From Pseudonocardia sp. N23 (GTDB lineage Bacteria > Actinomycetota > Actinomycetes > Mycobacteriales > Pseudonocardiaceae): a stretch of 63,152 bases of DNA. The notes under the pieces were generated by a model, which saw only the letters and a list, made by a program, of their open reading frames with translations, was not told the origin of the DNA and did not search any database. The translations under genes were made by a program, and so were the position numbers. The stretch spans positions 1-63,152 of the forward strand of contig NZ_BEGX01000031.1 in assembly GCF_002583555.1 (NCBI RefSeq), written 5' to 3'. Position 1 is the first letter of the stretch. Each line of letters opens with the position of its first letter. This document shows positions 7,582-14,657 of this stretch, one piece after another.

Positions 7582-8492
7582 GTCCTCTCCCCGCCGGGTC
7601 GGTCGTCGCGGTCGTCGTCACCCGGCACCGCGCCGGGATGCTGGTCGACTCGCTCGCCGCGATGGCGAAGCAGACGCACCCGATCGCGCATCTCGTCGTC
7701 GTCGACAACGGCCCGGACCAGCCCGCGCGTGACGTCGTCGAGAGCTGCGGGATCCCCGCCACGTACCTGCCGTCGTACCGCAACCTCGGCGGCGCCGGCG
7801 GGTTCGCGCTCGGCATCCTGCACGCTCTCGCGCTCGGCGCCGACTGGGTGTGGCTCGGTGACGACGACGGGTTCGCCGCCGACGACAAGGTGCTCGCCAC
7901 CCTCGTCGACCTGGCCGAACGTCGCGAGCTGGCCGCCGTGTCCCCCACCGTCGCCGACCGGGACGACTCCGACCGGCTCGCCTTCCCGGTACGCCGCGGC
8001 CTGACCTGGCACGCGACCCGGTCCGGGCTGCTCGCCGAGGAGTCGGCCGACGCCGAGCTGCTGCCCGGCATCGCCGCCCTGTTCAACGGGGCGCTGTTCC
8101 GGGCGTCGACGCTCGAACGCGTCGGCGTGCCCGACCTGCGGCTGTTCGTGCGGGGCGACGAGGTCGACGTGCACCGCCGGCTCGTCCGCTCCGGACTGCC
8201 CTTCGGCACCGCGCTGCAGGCCGCCTACCTGCACCCCGCGGCGCAGGGCGAGGACAAGCCGATGCTCGGCGGCCGGATGCACGCCCGCGACCCCGACGAC
8301 CCGGTGAAGCGCTTCTACACCTACCGCAACCGCGGCTACCTGATCGCGCAGCCCGGCATGCGCCGCGTCGGCATCCTCGACCTGCCGCGCTACGCCTGGT
8401 ACTTCCTGGTCACCAAGCGCAGCCCCGCGCAGTTCCGGGAATGGGTGCGGCTGGTCCGCGCCGGCGCCGCGGAGCGGTTCGACCGGGTCTGA
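7578..8492 (+). CDS. glfT1: Galactofuranosyltransferase GlfT1 (galactan initiation)
   Basis: A 304-residue GT-A glycosyltransferase of family GT2. It has a nucleotide-binding start (VVAVVVTRHRAGMLVDSLAAM), VVVDNG, the RNLGGAGGF motif shared with GlfT enzymes, and the metal-binding triad Asp95-Asp96-Asp97 in LGDDDGF. The acceptor-side segment is LFVRGDEVDVHRRL, followed by FYTYRNRGY. Known role of the family: adding the first two galactofuranose residues to the rhamnosyl-GlcNAc lipid linker. The GTG start overlaps the wzt stop (GTGA), so it is translationally coupled to the exporter genes. Confidence 0.92.
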   Translation: MSPLPAGSVVAVVVTRHRAGMLVDSLAAMAKQTHPIAHLVVVDNGPDQPARDVVESCGIPATYLPSYRNLGGAGGFALGILHALALGADWVWLGDDDGFAADDKVLATLVDLAERRELAAVSPTVADRDDSDRLAFPVRRGLTWHATRSGLLAEESADAELLPGIAALFNGALFRASTLERVGVPDLRLFVRGDEVDVHRRLVRSGLPFGTALQAAYLHPAAQGEDKPMLGGRMHARDPDDPVKRFYTYRNRGYLIAQPGMRRVGILDLPRYAWYFLVTKRSPAQFREWVRLVRAGAAERFDRV

Positions 8493-8495
8493 GGC

Positions 8496-8927
8496 TCAGG
8501 CCTCGGGGGCGTGCTTCGGGGCGCGGAAGACGACCGTCCGCAGCATCACGAAGTTGATCACTGTCGCGCATCCTTGCGCGATCACCCACGCCACCGACGT
8601 GCGCAGCGACATCTGCGGCAGGTAGGCCAGGGCCAGGGCGTTGACGCCGACGTTGATCGCGAACGTCGTGGCGTAGAGCAGCACGAAGCCCGCGAACCGG
8701 CCCTTGCCCCCACCGGCGTCGGTGAAGGTGAAGCGGCGGTTGAGCAGATAGGCCGTCGTCGTGCCGAGGATGAAGCTGATCCCCTTGGCGACGTGCGGGT
8801 CCGTGCCGACGGCGAGCAGCAGCTGGTAGACGCCGTAGTCGACCGCGGCGGAGGCGACGCCCACGGCGACGAAACGGGTGAGCTGGCCGACCAGGCTCAT
8901 CCCGGCACGCTCCTGCGTCGCGGTCAC
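8496..8927 (-). CDS. GtrA-family four-helix membrane protein (Rv3789-like)
   Basis: A 143-residue protein with four predicted membrane helices (starting LTRFVAVGVASAAVDYGVYQLLLAVG), the GtrA fold. The YLLNRRFTFTDAGGG motif between helices 2 and 3 is characteristic. The M. tuberculosis relative Rv3789 sits next to dprE1 and is proposed to help move or organise decaprenyl-phosphoryl-arabinose. Here it lies between glfT1 and dprE1 on the opposite strand, three bases from the glfT1 stop. GTG at 8927 and an internal ATG nine codons later are both possible starts. Confidence 0.88.
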   Translation of the reverse strand: MTATQERAGMSLVGQLTRFVAVGVASAAVDYGVYQLLLAVGTDPHVAKGISFILGTTTAYLLNRRFTFTDAGGGKGRFAGFVLLYATTFAINVGVNALALAYLPQMSLRTSVAWVIAQGCATVINFVMLRTVVFRAPKHAPEA

Positions 8928-9088
8928 CGGGCCAGGCTAGCGACCCCGCCGGCCACGGCGTCGCCCGGTGCCCGGCGTGGCACCCTGCCGCCTCCGCGCA
9001 CCCGTCCCGCACCCGCGCGGCGGCCGCCGCCTGACCGCTCCTCGCGGGCACGTCGACTGCGATGAGGGTGCGCCCGGGATGCCAGGGC

Positions 9089-9119
9089 TTGCGTTCATCA
9101 ACAGCTTTGCTCTACAAAG
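9089..9119 (+). promoter_or_regulatory. Promoter and candidate operator of the ABC-2 exporter operon
   Basis: CTTTG (9105-9109) and CAAAG (9115-9119) form an inverted repeat with a five-base spacer. TTGCGT (9089-9094) and TACAAA (9113-9118) are spaced 18 bases apart like -35 and -10 elements. The palindrome thus covers the -10, a sensible site for the small winged-helix regulator encoded in the same operon. The rest of 8928-9152 shows nothing recognisable. Confidence 0.45.
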
Positions 9120-9152
9120 TAGCCATCGCTTCAAACTGCTTTGGGGGTCGGG

Positions 9153-9821
9153 ATGACGGAACGTCGCACGAGCGGAGCCGCCGCCGGTAGCGAGGACGAA
9201 CCCCGCGTGCAGGAGGGCGACGACGCGCCCTCGGCCGCCGACGCGCTGGCGATCATCCAGCAGGCGCAGTCGCACGCGTCGTCACGGCTCTCCCCCAGCA
9301 TCGGACTGTTCTACGTCGTGTGGGGTGTGTCGTGGGTGCTGATCGGGCTGGCCTGGTTCCTGGCAGGGATCGACGTCGTCAGCCCCGCCGTCGCCGGCTG
9401 GGTGACCGGGGTGGCCGTCGTGGGCGCCGCCGTGGTCAGCGCGACCGTCGGCATCCGGACCGGACGCGGGGTCAGCGGCCCCTCGTCGCAGCAGGGGCTC
9501 TGGTATGGCCTGAGCTGGCCGATCTCGATGACGCTGCTGGGTGTGCTGATCGGCGTCCTCGGCTCCCGGGACCTGCCGGGCGACACGATGTCGGTCGTCG
9601 CCCCGGCGCTCTACGTCTTCCTCGCCGGTGCTCTCTACATGCTGTCCGGCGCGGTGTGGTCGAGCCGCGTCGACTACGTCCTCGGAATCTGGATCATGGT
9701 CGTCGCGGTGGTGTCGGCGGTGGTCGGGCTGCCCGTGAGCCCGTTGATCATCGGTCTCGGCGGGGGCGGCGGCCTGTTGTTCGCCGGGGTGCGGGCGCTG
9801 GTGCGGCGGAGCGCGCAGTGA
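9153..9821 (+). CDS. Six-helix membrane protein, first gene of the exporter operon
   Basis: A 222-residue protein. The first 50 residues are hydrophilic (AADALAIIQQAQSHASSRLS), then six membrane segments follow, starting SIGLFYVVWGVSWVLIGLAWF. No family is recognised with certainty; similar proteins accompany small winged-helix regulators and ABC-2 exporters in actinobacteria. The ATG at 9153 is favoured by a GGGGGTCGGG run just upstream; a TTG 12 bases earlier is possible. Its stop overlaps the regulator start (GTGA). It may sense membrane state or the exported compound. Confidence 0.7.
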   Translation: MTERRTSGAAAGSEDEPRVQEGDDAPSAADALAIIQQAQSHASSRLSPSIGLFYVVWGVSWVLIGLAWFLAGIDVVSPAVAGWVTGVAVVGAAVVSATVGIRTGRGVSGPSSQQGLWYGLSWPISMTLLGVLIGVLGSRDLPGDTMSVVAPALYVFLAGALYMLSGAVWSSRVDYVLGIWIMVVAVVSAVVGLPVSPLIIGLGGGGGLLFAGVRALVRRSAQ

Positions 9822-10180
9822 CCGCGATTCCCGAGCTCGACCCGGTGATCCACGCCCAGGCCCGGCTGCGGGTGACGGCCAGTCTGGCCTCGCTCTGCGA
9901 GGGCGACAAGATCACGTTCCCGCGGCTGCAGGAGCTGCTCGACATGACCGCGGGCAATCTCTCCACGCACCTGCGCAAGCTCGAGGACGCAGGCTACGTC
10001 GAGATCACGAAGGCCCATCAGCGGCGCACGCCCGTCACCTACGTGGAGCTGACGCGCCAGGGGCGACGCGCCTTCGAGGACTACACGGCGGCGCTGCGGG
10101 CGCTGCTCGACCCGACCAACGGCGCGGCCGCGGTGAGCATGCCGGCCGACGACGACACGGACAGGAGCACGACGCCATGA
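9818..10180 (+). CDS. Winged-helix transcriptional regulator (HTH_34/ArsR-like)
   Basis: A 120-residue DNA-binding protein. The order is a helical start (DPVIHAQARLRVTASLASLC), then an HTH (FPRLQELLDMTAGNLSTHLRKLEDAGYV) and a wing (KAHQRRTPVTYVELTRQGRRAF). This fits the PF13601-type regulators that control their own ABC exporter operons. It has no ligand domain beyond the dimer helix. Its GTG overlaps the preceding stop, and its own stop overlaps the ATPase start, so all four genes are one coupled unit. The likely operator is the CTTTG-N5-CAAAG palindrome at 9105-9119. Confidence 0.88.
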   Translation: MTAIPELDPVIHAQARLRVTASLASLCEGDKITFPRLQELLDMTAGNLSTHLRKLEDAGYVEITKAHQRRTPVTYVELTRQGRRAFEDYTAALRALLDPTNGAAAVSMPADDDTDRSTTP

Positions 10181-11085
10181 CCAGTACCGGAGCGGACATC
10201 CACCGGCTTCCCGACCGGCACGTCGCACGGGCCCGCGGGGTGAGCCGGCGGTTCGGCACGACGGTCGCCCTCGACGGGGTCGACCTCGATGTCGCCGCCG
10301 GCACCGTCACCGGTCTGCTCGGCCCGAACGGCGCCGGGAAGTCGACGCTGCTGAGCCTGCTGACGGGGCTGCGCCGGACCGACTCGGGGGTCGTGCAGCT
10401 GTTCGGCGGCGACCCGACCGACCCGGCCCGGCGGCGGCGCCTCGGCGTCACCCCGCAGGAGACGGGGCTGCCCGACACGTTGCGCGTCGGCGAGGTGCTC
10501 GGCTTCGTCTCCCGGCACTACCCGCAGCCCCGCCCGGCAGGCGAGGTGCTGGAGAAGTTCGGCCTGTCGGGGCTGGCCCGCCGGCAGTGCGGCGGGCTGT
10601 CGGGTGGACAGAAGCGGCGGCTCGCGGTGGCGCTGGCGTTCGTCGGCGACCCGGCGCTCGTGGTGCTCGACGAGCCGACGACGGGGCTCGACGTGGAGGC
10701 CCGCCGCGCGTTGTGGGACGGCGTCCGCGAGTTCCACCGCGGCGGCGGCACCGTGCTGCTGACCAGCCACTACCTCGACGAGATCGAGGAGCTGGCGCAG
10801 CGGGTCGTCGTCATCGGCGGCGGGAAGGTGCTGACCGAGGGCGACACGGCGTCGATCCGCCGGGTCGTCGGGTTGTCGCTGGTGGAGCTGCGTGCCCGGA
10901 CGTTGCCGGCGTTGCCCGGCGTGGTGCGGACCGAGACCGAGGGCGAACGCCACCGGCTCCACACACCCGACGCCGACCAGCTCGTCCGCGACCTGGTCCG
11001 CAGCGGGGCGGCGTTCCACGACCTGCAGGTCCGCACGGCCTCCCTCGAAGAAGCGTTCCTCACCCTCACGGAGGTGGCGGCATGA
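10177..11085 (+). CDS. ABC transporter ATPase (drug/lipid ABC-2 exporter)
   Basis: A 302-residue ATPase. It has Walker A GPNGAGKST, the Q-loop in VTPQETGLPD, the signature LSGGQKRRLA, Walker B LVVLDEPTTGLD and the switch His in LTSHY. The C-terminal 80 residues resemble the extra domain of DrrA/CcmA-like exporters. The partner permease follows with an ATGA overlap. The substrate is unknown; such regulator-linked pairs often export antibiotics or lipids. Confidence 0.92.
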   Translation: MTSTGADIHRLPDRHVARARGVSRRFGTTVALDGVDLDVAAGTVTGLLGPNGAGKSTLLSLLTGLRRTDSGVVQLFGGDPTDPARRRRLGVTPQETGLPDTLRVGEVLGFVSRHYPQPRPAGEVLEKFGLSGLARRQCGGLSGGQKRRLAVALAFVGDPALVVLDEPTTGLDVEARRALWDGVREFHRGGGTVLLTSHYLDEIEELAQRVVVIGGGKVLTEGDTASIRRVVGLSLVELRARTLPALPGVVRTETEGERHRLHTPDADQLVRDLVRSGAAFHDLQVRTASLEEAFLTLTEVAA

Positions 11086-11831
11086 CCACGCTCGCCCTGA
11101 CCCGTACGCATTTCCGGTTCCTGTTGCTGGAGAACCTGCGGGTTCCGATCGCGGTCGGATCGGCGGCGATCTTCCCGGCGCTGTCGTTGCTGTTCTTCGT
11201 CGTCCCCTTCGGTTTCGGCGACGACGTCGTGGCAGCGACGTCGGCGGTGATCCAGCTGGCGGTGTTCGGCGTGCTGTCGAGCTTCCTGTTCACCTTCGGC
11301 GTCGGGGTGGCCGACGACCGGGAGAAGGCCTGGGACCCGTACGTGCGGACGCTGCCGGCGGCGGCGACACCGCGGATCGTCGGCCGGTTGCTGACCGGGT
11401 TCGTGTTCGCGCTGATCGCGATCGTGCCGGTGACGATCGTCGGTGCGGCACTGACGTCGGCGAGCGTGACGCCACTGCGGTTCGTGGCCGGGTTGGTCGC
11501 GATGCTCGTCGCCGGGCTGCCGTTCCTTCTCGGCGGGCTGGCCGTCGGCTACTCGATGCCGGTGAAGGCCGCGCTGCCCGTCACGCAGCTGATCTTCTTC
11601 CCGCTGGCGTTCGCCGGCGGGCTGTTCCTTCCCCCGCAGCTGTTCCCCGGCTGGCTGCAGACGATCTCGGAGCTGCTGCCCTCGCGCGGCGCCCGCGACG
11701 TCGTGATCTGGGCGGCGCAGGGCATCGCGCCGAGCGTGCTGACGGTCGTCTCGTTCGTGGTGTGGGTGGTCGCCACGTCGGCACTGGCCGGGTGGGCCTA
11801 CCGCCGCGACGAGGGCCGGCGTTTCCGCTGA
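11082..11831 (+). CDS. ABC-2 type permease
   Basis: A 249-residue membrane protein with six predicted helices, ending in a short basic tail (YRRDEGRRFR). The ABC-2 hallmarks are the amphipathic N-terminus, the conserved region REKAWDPYVRTLPAAATPRIV after helix 2, and the Pro-rich FLPPQLFPGWLQTISELLP segment between helices 5 and 6. It pairs with the ATPase by a four-base overlap and ends the operon that begins at 9153. Confidence 0.9.
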   Translation: MTTLALTRTHFRFLLLENLRVPIAVGSAAIFPALSLLFFVVPFGFGDDVVAATSAVIQLAVFGVLSSFLFTFGVGVADDREKAWDPYVRTLPAAATPRIVGRLLTGFVFALIAIVPVTIVGAALTSASVTPLRFVAGLVAMLVAGLPFLLGGLAVGYSMPVKAALPVTQLIFFPLAFAGGLFLPPQLFPGWLQTISELLPSRGARDVVIWAAQGIAPSVLTVVSFVVWVVATSALAGWAYRRDEGRRFR

Positions 11832-11878
11832 CCGGCGGTCGGGACTGACGCGCTGAATCGCCGGCCCGCCCACGTGAG

Positions 11879-12487
11879 TCAGAACCAGCGGCCCGCGAGC
11901 CGGTAGCGGCGGCGGACGGTCACCGAGCCCATGGTCGCCCGGCCGTAGACGCGGAAGTGCGTCGCTCCCCGCGACGGCGCCGACGGCACCTTCGACTTCA
12001 CGGTCCCCATGCTCGCGACGAGACCGTCGATGTCGGCTGAGGCGTCGTCGGGCACCAGGACCCGCGCGGAGCCGGCGCCCAGCTCGAACTCGATCTCGAC
12101 GACCGGGTGCACGATCTGGGCGTCGCAGAAGTCGAGCACGACCGACCCCATCCCGGACTGCACCCGCAGCCGGGCGGGAACCTGCCAGTTCCCGTTGCGC
12201 CGCAACGACCCCATTCCGGTCCGCAGCACCACTGGCGGGCCGGCGGGGGTCGAGGGCGGCGGGGCGGGGACAGTGACGTCGAGCGGGTTGCCCGGGAGGT
12301 CGGCCAGCGGTGGCATCAGCTCGGCGGCGTAACGGGCCGCGTAGACGACCGCGATCCGCTCCTCCAGCTCCGTGACCGTGATCCGGCCCTCGGACAGCGC
12401 CTGGTGCAGACGGTGGGCGGCCCGCTCGCGGTCGGCGTCGGAGATGCGGATCCCCGGGGACTCGCCGGGCGACGGCTGCAGGCTCAC
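11879..12487 (-). CDS. DUF1707 protein with LiaF-like C-terminal domain
   Basis: A 202-residue soluble protein. Residues about 14-66 form the DUF1707 domain (RISDADRERAAHRLHQALSEGRITVTELEERI). A Pro-rich linker is followed by a beta-rich domain with the repeated GMGSLRR, GMGSVVL, SMGTVKS and TMGSVTV turns, like the C-terminal domain of LiaF/cell-wall stress proteins. This pairing is common in actinobacteria; a link to envelope stress sensing is plausible but unproven. The GTG start is preceded by a TAGGCT hexamer at seven bases. Confidence 0.85.
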   Translation of the reverse strand: MSLQPSPGESPGIRISDADRERAAHRLHQALSEGRITVTELEERIAVVYAARYAAELMPPLADLPGNPLDVTVPAPPPSTPAGPPVVLRTGMGSLRRNGNWQVPARLRVQSGMGSVVLDFCDAQIVHPVVEIEFELGAGSARVLVPDDASADIDGLVASMGTVKSKVPSAPSRGATHFRVYGRATMGSVTVRRRYRLAGRWF

Positions 12488-12494
12488 CGCCCGG

Positions 12495-12500
12495 AGCCTA
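12495..12500 (-). promoter_or_regulatory. -10 hexamer of the DUF1707 gene (leaderless)
   Basis: TAGGCT on the minus strand, then seven bases, then the GTG at 12487. The gap 12488-12640 shows nothing else convincing. Confidence 0.5.
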
Positions 12501-12640
12501 GTCGTCGCAGCCCCGCACGTCAGAGGTGGAACGTCAGGCGGCCTTGCGGGTCACGGTGACGACGCGGCACTGCCGGTCGCGGGCCGGCCCGTCGCCGCGG
12601 GTTGCGCACCCGCGCCGCCGAGTCGGCCTCGGCTGACGCC

Positions 12641-14395
12641 TCAGAGCCGGAACCTCCAGACGTCCTCGACCCGCGACCCCGGGTCGCCGGTGACGGTCGC
12701 CGTCCACGACAGCACCGCGCCGGTGTCGACGCCCGTCTCCGGCACCACCACGACGACCGTCACCCCCGAGGCGCGCAGGGAGGCCGCGGCGTCGGCGGGG
12801 GCGACCGCGGTCGGGTTGCCGGCCCCGACGTCGACGACGCCCTGCTGGTACGCCGAGACGGGCGCCTCGATGAGGACCGGATGCGTCGGGTCGGAGCCGA
12901 TGAAGTAGCCGCCGGGAATCTTGTAGAGCATGTCGGCCTGCGCCTGCCAGCGCATCGGCCGGGCGCCGCCGTCCCACACGCTCGTCACGGCCGGGACCGT
13001 CTCGACGACGTCGCCGGACATCAGATGCCGGTCCGCATGGGCGAAGAACGCGGGTGTCGACGCCTCGCGCGCCCCGTAGGCGTCGGCCGGGAGCCAGGTC
13101 AGCACCGCGAAGGCCGTCGCGAGCGTCGCGAGGCCGACGCCGGGCAGCCACCGGATCGACGGGATGTGGTCGACCCACACGGCCAGCACGACCGCCAGGC
13201 ACAGCGTCGTGACGACCTGCAGCCGCACCGGCTCCGCCTCGCCCAGCAGGTGCACGTCCGTGAGCAGCGCCCACGGCATCGGGAACCCGGTCACGTGGTC
13301 GGCCACCACGATCGCCGGGCCGAGCGACAGCACCAGCGAGACCAGCCCGACGGCGGCGGCGAGCCGCAGCAGCGTCGAGCGCACCGTCACGACCAGGACG
13401 AGGACCAGCAGCAGCATCGCCGGCCCGAGGTAGCCGCCCTGCTCGCCGACGTTGGCGCGCATCGTGTCGGCGATCCCGGTGGGGACGAGCCGAGCCGCGG
13501 TCAGGGGCGTCGGCACCACGATGTTGGCCAGGTCGGTGACGCCGTAGAGCGGGTCGCGGATCGTCGACAGCGGACGTTGCGGGCCAGCGAGGATCAGCCA
13601 CAGCGGGTACGCGCACACCACCGCGTAGACGCCGACGCACGCCGCCCCTGCCCGCACGAGCCCCGGCAGCCGCTCCCGCACGCGCGACGGGAACCGCACC
13701 GCCAGCGCAGCCCCCGTCACGACGAGCATCAGCGCGCCCAGCGCCAGCGTCTGCGTGTAGAGGAACGTCTGCGCGGCGAACACCAGCCCGACCAGCGCAC
13801 CCGTCCGGTACGGCCGCTGCGTGCCCCGCACGAACAGCACGTGCACCAGGTACAGCAGGACCGGCGGGAACACCGCCCACACGATGTTGAGGTGCCCGGC
13901 CGAGGCGTGCGCCAGCTGGAACGGGCCGAACGCGTAGACGACGGCCGCGACCGTCCGGGCCGACCACCGCCGCACGAACGGCCCCAGCGCCGCCACCATC
14001 GCGATCCCGGACGCCACCGGCCCGAGGATCATGCCGACGTTGTAGGCCGCCACCGGGCCCGCCGTCAGCGTGACCGGCGAGAGCACGACGCCCAGCAGCG
14101 GGACGGTCGTGTTCCACATGGCGTTGACGCCGAGCGGGTGGTGCATCCAGTCGGTGACCAGTGGGTTCTCGCCGTGCAGGATCGCCCACGGGGTCCAGGT
14201 CAGCCACCAGCCGAACAGGTCGGGGTCACCGGTGACGTCGCCGATCGTCGACGTCGTGAACGCGCCGAGGACGCGGTGCTGCAGCCCCAGCGAGATCACC
14301 AGCAGCCCGAGCCCGACCAGCAGGAGGGGCGGCGGCCGCCACCTGGTCCGCTGCAGCGGACCGCCCACGGGGGCGACCGCGGGCACGTCGAGCAC
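12641..14395 (-). CDS. Multi-pass membrane protein, GT-C glycosyltransferase-like
   Basis: A 584-residue integral membrane protein with about eleven hydrophobic helices and a C-terminal outer domain of roughly 150 residues (from ADAYGAREASTPAFFAHADR). An acidic stretch (IGDVTGDPDLFGWWLTWT) follows the first helix, where GT-C enzymes keep their catalytic acidic residues. That topology suggests a polyprenyl-phosphate-sugar-dependent transferase acting outside the membrane, but no named family is recognised. GTG at 14395 is chosen because a CAGGGTGA ribosome-like site precedes it; GTG at 14413 is an alternative. It is divergent from dprE1, consistent with but not proof of a DPA-linked role. Confidence 0.75.
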   Translation of the reverse strand: MLDVPAVAPVGGPLQRTRWRPPPLLLVGLGLLVISLGLQHRVLGAFTTSTIGDVTGDPDLFGWWLTWTPWAILHGENPLVTDWMHHPLGVNAMWNTTVPLLGVVLSPVTLTAGPVAAYNVGMILGPVASGIAMVAALGPFVRRWSARTVAAVVYAFGPFQLAHASAGHLNIVWAVFPPVLLYLVHVLFVRGTQRPYRTGALVGLVFAAQTFLYTQTLALGALMLVVTGAALAVRFPSRVRERLPGLVRAGAACVGVYAVVCAYPLWLILAGPQRPLSTIRDPLYGVTDLANIVVPTPLTAARLVPTGIADTMRANVGEQGGYLGPAMLLLVLVLVVTVRSTLLRLAAAVGLVSLVLSLGPAIVVADHVTGFPMPWALLTDVHLLGEAEPVRLQVVTTLCLAVVLAVWVDHIPSIRWLPGVGLATLATAFAVLTWLPADAYGAREASTPAFFAHADRHLMSGDVVETVPAVTSVWDGGARPMRWQAQADMLYKIPGGYFIGSDPTHPVLIEAPVSAYQQGVVDVGAGNPTAVAPADAAASLRASGVTVVVVVPETGVDTGAVLSWTATVTGDPGSRVEDVWRFRL

Positions 14396-14465
14396 GCCGT
14401 CACCCTGACACACGGCCCCCTGACGTACGGCGCCCTGCCCCCGATGCCGCGGCCCCGACCTGCAT

Positions 14466-14508
14466 GAACGGCCCTTTCCTGCAACTGAGTGGCGCGACTG
14501 TGCCGTTC
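14466..14508 (+). repeat. GAACGGC hairpin repeat, copy 2 (variant type)
   Basis: GAACGGC (14466-14472) and GCCGTTC (14502-14508) are inverted. The right half, GCGCGACTGTGCCGTTCGTT, is identical to the right arm of the hairpin at 26921-26963, but the left half has diverged. It lies in the divergent gap between the GT-C-like gene and dprE1. Confidence 0.7.
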
Positions 14509-14537
14509 GTTCCGCGGGGGCGGGCCGCGTGCCGGAG

Positions 14538-14590
14538 TGCAGGAACGGCGCTTCCCCGCAGCCCGGTTGTGGGAAAGCGCCGTTCCTGCA
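14538..14590 (+). repeat. 53-bp intergenic hairpin repeat, copy 3
   Basis: Perfect 16-bp arms TGCAGGAACGGCGCTT and AAGCGCCGTTCCTGCA enclose a further partly paired core. Length and outer arms match the copy at 5078-5130. It lies 68 bases upstream of dprE1. Confidence 0.8.
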
Positions 14591-14643
14591 CGATCCGCGG
14601 GCCGACCCGTACGGGCGCGCGGAGGGCGGATCGGCGACCCGCG

Positions 14644-14649
14644 TAGCCT
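14644..14649 (+). promoter_or_regulatory. -10 hexamer of dprE1 (leaderless)
   Basis: TAGCCT followed by eight bases and the ATG at 14658, with no ribosome site. It drives dprE1 and the closely spaced dprE2. Confidence 0.55.
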
Positions 14650-14657
14650 GGCCCGCG

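Noticed and set aside
12534..14207. Long Arg/Gly-rich minus-strand frame
   Set aside because: It is a frame-shifted shadow of the GT-C-like gene with Arg-Arg-Gly composition and no hydrophobic pattern.
14464..14592. Two adjacent inverted repeats as insertion-sequence ends
   Set aside because: They enclose only 30 bases and no transposase. Each is itself a hairpin that also occurs singly elsewhere.
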